The position numbers and the translations under genes were made by a program. A stretch of DNA of 64,000 nucleotides from Pseudomonadota bacterium (GTDB lineage: Bacteria > Pseudomonadota > Gammaproteobacteria > Steroidobacterales > Steroidobacteraceae), in contig JAKBWB010000061.1 in the NCBI GenBank assembly GCA_021843755.1, positions 93,873 to 157,872 on the forward strand. Reading direction: 5' to 3'. Positions 59,197 to 64,000 of this stretch are shown piece by piece (the first letter of the stretch is position 1; each line of letters opens with the position of its first letter). The notes below the pieces were generated by a model that saw nothing but the letters and a program-made list of their open reading frames with translations, was not told the DNA's origin and ran no database searches.

Positions 59197-61770
59197 ATGG
59201 CGGAAGTGACCGTAGCGCAGTTCGCGGAAGTCCTGAAGGTGCCGGTGGATCGGCTGCTCGTGCAGCTCGATCAGGCGGGCATTCGGGTCAACGGACCGGA
59301 CGATCACATCAGCGACGACGCAAAGCTCGAGCTGCTCACCCATTTGCGCCGCAGCCACGGAGCGGGCAAGGACGGCGACGCCGCGCCCCGCCGCATCACC
59401 CTCAAACGCAAGACTCAAAGCGAGCTGAAGCTCTCGAGCGTGCAGGGCCGCTCGCGCACGGTCAGCGTGGAAGTGCGGACCAAGCGCACCTACATCAAGC
59501 GCGACGTGCTCGAGGAACAGGCGCGCAAGCAGAGCGACGAGATCGAGCAGAAGCGCCGCGAGGCCGAGGAAGCCGAGCGGCTCGAGCAGGAACGAATCGA
59601 GCACGAGCGCCGCGAGCACGAGCGGCTCGAGGCGGAGAATCGGCGCCGCATCGAAGAAGAGGCCGCCCGCAAGCGCGCACAGGAAGAGGCGCGCCGAGAG
59701 GCGCAGCAGCGGGCTCAGCAGGAGCAGGAGCGCCGCGAGCAGGAGGAGCTCGAGCGCCAGAACCGCGAGAATCAGCCTGTTGAGACGAGCGAGCCGGCCC
59801 CGAAGGCCAAGGAACCGCCCGCCGCGGCGCGACCGGCGGCTCCTGGGACCCGGGAACGTCCCGCGACCGACGACAAACACACGCGCTATGGACGCGAGGA
59901 GCTGCATGTCACCTCCGACGTCAGTTCGCGCTTCAAGAAGCGCCGCCCGGTCAAGTCGCGCACGGTGCGCGGCGCGGCGGAGACGCGCCATGGATTCGAG
60001 AAGCCCACGGCGCCGCTGGTGCACGAGGTGACCATCGGCGAGGCCATCACCGTCGGCGAGCTGGCCCAGAAGATGGCGGTCAAGGCGCCGGTGGTCATCA
60101 AGACGCTCATGAACATGGGCGTGATGGCCACCATCAATCAATCGCTCGATCGCGACACGGCGGTGCTGCTGGTCGAGGAACTCGGCCACACCGCCAAGCT
60201 GATCGAGGAGGACCAGATCGAAGCGGGGCTGCAAGGCGAGCACGCCGAGGTGGAACAGCTCGAGGCGCGTCCACCGGTCGTGACCGTGATGGGTCATGTC
60301 GATCACGGCAAGACCTCGCTGCTCGATTACATCCGGCGCACCAAGGTGGCCGCGGGCGAGGCCGGCGGCATCACGCAGCACGTGGGCGCTTATCACGTGG
60401 AGACGCCCAAGGGCGTGGTGACCTTCATCGACACGCCGGGCCACGCGGCCTTCACCGCGATGCGCGCACGCGGCGCAAAGGTCACCGACGTGGTCATTCT
60501 CGTCGTGGCCGCCGACGACGGCGTGATGCCGCAGACCATCGAGGCGATCCAGCACGCGCGGGCGGCGGGCGTGCCGATCGTGGTCGCGGTCAACAAGATC
60601 GACAAAAGCGATGCGGATCCCGACCGGGTGCGCAACGAACTCGCCAAGCAGGGCGTGATTCCCGAGGAATGGGGCGGGGAGAACATGTTCGTGAATGTGT
60701 CGGCACACACCGGCGAGGGGATCGACGCGCTGCTCGATGCGGTGCTGCTGCAGGCGGAGGTGCTCGAGCTGCGTGCGCCGAGCACGGGACTCGCCAGCGG
60801 CGTGATCATCGAGTCGAGCCTCGAGAAGGGCCGGGGCGCGGTCGCCACGGTGTTGGTGAAGAAAGGCACGCTCAGGCTCGGCGAGCCGATCATTGCCGGC
60901 TCGGAGTTCGGGCGGGTGCGCGCCCTGTTCGACGAGCGCGGCAATGCGCTCGAGGCGGCTCCGCCGTCGATGCCGGTGGTGGTCCTCGGCCTCTCCGGCG
61001 CCCCGAACGCCGGGGACGAGATTCTGGCGGTCGAGAGCGAGCGCAAGGCGCGCGAAGTGGCCATGTACCGGCAGAGCAAGTCGCGCGACGTGAAGCTGGC
61101 CCGGCAGGCGACGCGCACGGAGGATGTATTCTCGCAGATGCAGGAGCAGAAGGCCGGAGCGGTCGCGGTCCTGGTCAAGGGTGATATGCAAGGCAGCGTC
61201 GAGGCGCTGCGCGAGGCGCTCGAGAAGCTTTCGACCGAGGAAGTGCAGGTCAAGTTGATTGCCAGCGGTCTCGGCGGCATCACCGTATCGGACGTGCAGC
61301 TCGCCGCTGCGTCCAAGGCGTTGATCATCGGTTTCAACGTCCGTGCCGACTCCGGCGCGCGCGAGGCGATGAAGGAAACCGGTGTCGAAGTGCGCTATTA
61401 CAGCATCATCTACGAGGCCATCGACGACGTCCGCCAGATGATGACCGGATTGCTGCGGCCGGAGATCAAGGAGCAGATCGTGGGCGTGGCGCAGGTTCGC
61501 GAGGTGTTTCGCTCGAGCAAGTTCGGGGTGGTCGCCGGCTGCCTGGTCACCGAGGGCTATGTGCGGCGCAACAACCCGATCCGGGTGCTGCGCGACAACG
61601 TGGTCATCTTCGAGGGCGCGCTCGAGTCGCTGCGCCGGTTCAAGGATGATGTCAACGAGGTACGGGCCGGCACCGAGTGCGGCATCGGCGTGAAGAACTA
61701 CCAGGATGTGCGCGTGGGCGACCAGATCGAATGCTTCGCGCGTGTCGAGGTGGCCCGGACGCTGCAATGA
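59197..61770 (+). CDS. infB: Translation initiation factor IF-2
   Basis: GTPase that brings initiator tRNA to the 30S subunit. 857 aa. An N-terminal IF2-N domain ([20 protein letters not shown]), a long highly charged coiled-coil region rich in Glu/Arg (about 95-210), the G domain with P-loop GHVDHGKTS near residue 366, DTPGH, and NKID, then the C-terminal domains that bind fMet-tRNA. Its stop overlaps the rbfA start by ATGA. Confidence 0.97.
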   Translation: MAEVTVAQFAEVLKVPVDRLLVQLDQAGIRVNGPDDHISDDAKLELLTHLRRSHGAGKDGDAAPRRITLKRKTQSELKLSSVQGRSRTVSVEVRTKRTYIKRDVLEEQARKQSDEIEQKRREAEEAERLEQERIEHERREHERLEAENRRRIEEEAARKRAQEEARREAQQRAQQEQERREQEELERQNRENQPVETSEPAPKAKEPPAAARPAAPGTRERPATDDKHTRYGREELHVTSDVSSRFKKRRPVKSRTVRGAAETRHGFEKPTAPLVHEVTIGEAITVGELAQKMAVKAPVVIKTLMNMGVMATINQSLDRDTAVLLVEELGHTAKLIEEDQIEAGLQGEHAEVEQLEARPPVVTVMGHVDHGKTSLLDYIRRTKVAAGEAGGITQHVGAYHVETPKGVVTFIDTPGHAAFTAMRARGAKVTDVVILVVAADDGVMPQTIEAIQHARAAGVPIVVAVNKIDKSDADPDRVRNELAKQGVIPEEWGGENMFVNVSAHTGEGIDALLDAVLLQAEVLELRAPSTGLASGVIIESSLEKGRGAVATVLVKKGTLRLGEPIIAGSEFGRVRALFDERGNALEAAPPSMPVVVLGLSGAPNAGDEILAVESERKAREVAMYRQSKSRDVKLARQATRTEDVFSQMQEQKAGAVAVLVKGDMQGSVEALREALEKLSTEEVQVKLIASGLGGITVSDVQLAAASKALIIGFNVRADSGAREAMKETGVEVRYYSIIYEAIDDVRQMMTGLLRPEIKEQIVGVAQVREVFRSSKFGVVAGCLVTEGYVRRNNPIRVLRDNVVIFEGALESLRRFKDDVNEVRAGTECGIGVKNYQDVRVGDQIECFARVEVARTLQ

Positions 61771-62144
61771 GTGCCGCCGACTCCAGGGTTCGCAAGATCG
61801 AAGCGCAACTGCAGCGGGTGATCGCGGCGCTGATCGTCCGCGAGGTCAGGGATCCGCGGGTCGGCCACGTCACCATCACCGCCGTGAGGCTCGCGGCCGA
61901 TCTCGGCCTTGCCCGGGTGTACTTCGTGCCCTTTGCCGCCGAAAACACCGCGGACGAGGTGCTGCGCGGCCTGACCCGCGCGGGCGGATTCCTGCGCGGG
62001 CAGGTGGGACGCGAACTCGGCCTGCGGCATGCGCCGCGGCTGGAATTCCAGCTTGACGACACCGTCGAGCGGGCCGCGCGCCTGAGCGGCCTGATCGATC
62101 GGGCACGGACCGAGGATCAGGCCAAAGATCAGGCCAAGCGCTGA
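61767..62144 (+). CDS. rbfA: Ribosome-binding factor A
   Basis: KH-fold protein that matures the 16S rRNA 5' end during 30S assembly. 125 aa with the family core ([20 protein letters not shown], then [19 protein letters not shown], then [17 protein letters not shown]). The start overlaps the infB stop, and truB follows after 5 bases. Confidence 0.95.
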   Translation: MSAADSRVRKIEAQLQRVIAALIVREVRDPRVGHVTITAVRLAADLGLARVYFVPFAAENTADEVLRGLTRAGGFLRGQVGRELGLRHAPRLEFQLDDTVERAARLSGLIDRARTEDQAKDQAKR

Positions 62145-62149
62145 CGCCG

Positions 62150-63028
62150 ATGCCGATCGGGATTGTCCTGCTCGACAAGCCCGCCGGGCTGTCCTCGAAT
62201 GCGGCGTTGCAGCGCGTCCGGCGGCTGTACGGGGCCACGAAGGCCGGTCACGCCGGCAGCCTCGATCCGCTGGCCACCGGGATGCTGCCGATCTGCCTCG
62301 ATGAGGCAACCAAGATCGCCGGTGAGATCCTCTCGAGCCGCAAGCGCTACCGATTCACCATCTTCCTCGGCGTGAGTACCCGCACCGGTGACCGGGAAGG
62401 GCAGATCGTCGCGCGCTCGAGTGTGCCGGACCTTGCGCCGCAGCGGATTGAAGCCGTGCTCGAGACGTTCCTCGGGCCCGGGCGCCAGGTGCCGCCGATG
62501 TACTCGGCGCTCAAACGCGAGGGACGCCCCCTCTATGAGCTGGCCCGCGCCGGCGTGGTGGTCGAGCGCGAGGCGCGCCCCATCGAGATCTTCGAGCTGC
62601 GGCTCCTGGCGCAAAACGGCGCAAGCATCGAGCTCGAGACCCACTGCTCCAAGGGCACGTATGTGCGCACGCTTGCCGAGGACATCGCCCGCGCGCTGGG
62701 CACTTGCGGGCACGTCATGGCGCTGCGGCGCGTGAGTGTCGAGCCATTCGAGCGGGAGCCGATGCAGACCCTGGAATCGATCGCGCTCGCGTGCGAGAAC
62801 GGAACATTGCCGGGGGTGTTGCCGGCGGATTGGCCGCTGGCGCATCTGCCGGCGGTGCATCTGGATAGCCTGCAGGCCGCGCGGATCTGTCATGGCCAGG
62901 CGGTGGTACCCGTGGGTCTCGCAGGCGGTGCCGGCAGGGTCAGGCTGTACCAGGCGGAACGCTTTCTCGGTATTGGCGAGGCCGACGGCCTCGGGAGTGT
63001 GCGTCCCAAGCGATTGTTCCGCCTCTGA
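62150..63028 (+). CDS. truB: tRNA pseudouridine-55 synthase
   Basis: Makes pseudouridine at position 55 of the tRNA T-loop. 292 aa. Catalytic Asp39 in KAGHAGSLDPLATGMLP, N-terminal GIVLLDKPAGLSSNAAL, the segment GRQVPPMYSALKREGRPLYE, and a C-terminal PUA-like region. Starts 5 bases after rbfA. Confidence 0.96.
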   Translation: MPIGIVLLDKPAGLSSNAALQRVRRLYGATKAGHAGSLDPLATGMLPICLDEATKIAGEILSSRKRYRFTIFLGVSTRTGDREGQIVARSSVPDLAPQRIEAVLETFLGPGRQVPPMYSALKREGRPLYELARAGVVVEREARPIEIFELRLLAQNGASIELETHCSKGTYVRTLAEDIARALGTCGHVMALRRVSVEPFEREPMQTLESIALACENGTLPGVLPADWPLAHLPAVHLDSLQAARICHGQAVVPVGLAGGAGRVRLYQAERFLGIGEADGLGSVRPKRLFRL

Positions 63029-63166
63029 TGGCCGGTACGCGGCCCGTGGCGGGATGGCCCTGTGCACCGTCCGAGCACGGGCGAGCGCCCCGCCGGCGCG
63101 ATCGCACTGCCCGGAACGAGGAGGGATCGGATCATAATGAATCGAGGGCGGCGCGAGATACGCTGC

Positions 63167-63196
63167 TTGTGGCGAGGGGCATTGCCCAGGTAAAAT
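63167..63196 (+). promoter_or_regulatory. Promoter of rpsO
   Basis: -35 TTGTGG (63167-63172), 18-base spacer, -10 TAAAAT (63191-63196), 53 bases before the rpsO start. The leader after it includes TAACCGGTACAGCTACC, which could take part in the S15 autoregulatory fold known from other gammaproteobacteria. Confidence 0.6.
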
Positions 63197-63248
63197 TGTG
63201 GGCTTCCTCTTAAGGGTAACCGGTACAGCTACCTGGGATTGTCGAGCA

Positions 63249-63518
63249 ATGGCTTTAACCAGCGAGAAGAAAAGTGGAATTTTGGCGCAATATCAGCGCG
63301 GTCCAGCGGATACGGGATCTGCCGAGGTCCAGGTCGCGCTGCTTTCGGAGCGCATCAACGGCTTGAGCGAGCATTTCAGCGCGCACCAGCGTGACCACGG
63401 CTCGCGCCGCGGGCTGGTCAAGCTCGTCAATCAGCGCCGCAAGCTCCTCGATTACCTCAAGGCGACCCAGCCGCAGACCTACCAGGAGCTCGTGGAGCGC
63501 CTGGGTCTGCGCCGATAA
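63249..63518 (+). CDS. rpsO: 30S ribosomal protein S15
   Basis: Primary 16S rRNA-binding protein. 89 aa, the universal length (begins [20 protein letters not shown] and ends [10 protein letters not shown]). The ribosome site is weak, as expected where S15 represses its own translation. Followed by a hairpin and pnp. Confidence 0.97.
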   Translation: MALTSEKKSGILAQYQRGPADTGSAEVQVALLSERINGLSEHFSAHQRDHGSRRGLVKLVNQRRKLLDYLKATQPQTYQELVERLGLRR

Positions 63519-63528
63519 CCGAACACCC

Positions 63529-63556
63529 GAAGGGCCGGGCGCAAAGCCGGCCCTTC
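63529..63556 (+). terminator. Hairpin between rpsO and pnp
   Basis: Perfect 10-bp stem GAAGGGCCGG/CCGGCCCTTC with an 8-base loop, followed by ATGTTTT. It is a partial terminator or processing stem; in E. coli this gap contains a terminator and RNase III sites that control pnp. Confidence 0.7.
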
Positions 63557-63614
63557 ATGTTTTGGGGAGTCGGTTTCATCCTCCGAACGTTAGATTCACA
63601 TCAAGGAGTTGACC

Positions 63615-64000
63615 TTGAGCGTCAGCAAATCATTCCAGTACGGTTCCCACACGGTCACATTGGAGACCGGTGAGCTGGCTCGTCAAGCCGACGGCGCCGT
63701 GCGCGTTTCCATGGGCGATACGGTGGTGCTGGTGACCGCGTGTGCGCAAAAGAGTGCGCAGCCGGGCCGCGATTTCTTTCCACTGACCGTCAACTATGTC
63801 GAGAAGACCTATGCGGCTGGCCGGATTCCGGGCGGCTTCTTCAAGCGCGAGGGCCGGCCGAGCGAGAAGGAAACGCTCACCTCCCGCCTGATCGACCGGC
63901 CGATCCGCCCGCTGTTTCCCGACGGCTTCTACAATGACGTGCAGGTGGTGGCCACCGTGATGTCGCTCGACCCGCAGGTCGATCCGGACATCGCCGCGCT
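63615..64000 (+). CDS. pnp: Polyribonucleotide nucleotidyltransferase (partial, 3' end outside)
   Basis: 3'-5' phosphorolytic exoribonuclease, part of the RNA degradosome. The visible 128 residues are the start of the first RNase PH domain ([20 protein letters not shown], then [14 protein letters not shown], then [19 protein letters not shown]). Start TTG 63615 is 6 bases after AAGGAG; a TTG at 63609 abuts the ribosome site and is less likely. Continues beyond the window. Confidence 0.96.
   Translation, partial: MSVSKSFQYGSHTVTLETGELARQADGAVRVSMGDTVVLVTACAQKSAQPGRDFFPLTVNYVEKTYAAGRIPGGFFKREGRPSEKETLTSRLIDRPIRPLFPDGFYNDVQVVATVMSLDPQVDPDIAA

Noticed and set aside
58969..61767. 932-codon open frame on the minus strand
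   Set aside because: Antisense to infB; Leu/Arg/His-rich repeats mirror the charged coiled-coil of IF-2.

Overview
High-GC chromosomal DNA from a gammaproteobacterium. The gene order (nuoH-N; rimP-nusA-infB-rbfA-truB-rpsO-pnp), the nagQ/nagB-II/nagA cluster with a TonB-dependent receptor and the fused PTS proteins point towards the Xanthomonadales/Nevskiales/Steroidobacter side of the class. That placement is inference, because no 16S gene is present.

Layout. 1-7.1 kb: the end of the respiratory complex I operon (nuoH to nuoN). 7.1-10.8 kb: homogentisate catabolism (hmgA, fahA) with a divergent MarR regulator and a small membrane protein. 11-25 kb: single genes, including a secreted protein with 48-bp repeats, a GT9 glycosyltransferase, an MBL hydrolase, a TVP38 membrane protein, a divergent HxlR/GST pair, a carboxylesterase, OsmC, an SDR, a TPR-sulfotransferase, a DUF2459 lipoprotein and a flavin-dependent halogenase. 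25-30.2 kb: an accessory region with a decayed BlaI gene, two vapBC modules, a Fic enzyme, a truncated secreted protein, and repeats that copy the 3' end of the adjacent initiator tRNA gene. This looks like a small tRNA-associated island. 30.3-34.3 kb: hinT and two lipoproteins (DUF4382, DUF4397). 34.4-46.3 kb: a complete chitin/N-acetylglucosamine system: nagA, nagB-II and nagQ on the minus strand, then a TonB-dependent receptor, a GH18 chitinase, an EIIA-HPr-EI fusion and an EIICB permease on the plus strand, with operator-like repeats between the arms.

47-53.5 kb is the most interesting part: an ECF sigma gene, remnants of lasso-peptide genes (start of the B protein, end of the C cyclase), an STN-domain TonB-dependent receptor, and a second ECF sigma gene with its FecR. 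Between the receptor and the second sigma gene, on the minus strand, is a 55-codon lasso-precursor-like gene. Its leader and core are in different frames at a run of six G. I read this as a lasso-peptide locus whose biosynthesis has decayed while receptor and signalling genes remain open.

53.6-64 kb: csrA, a diguanylate cyclase, L-serine dehydratase, then the conserved nusA-infB transcription/translation operon running out of the window in pnp. An unidentified stable-RNA-like unit and two terminators precede rimP.
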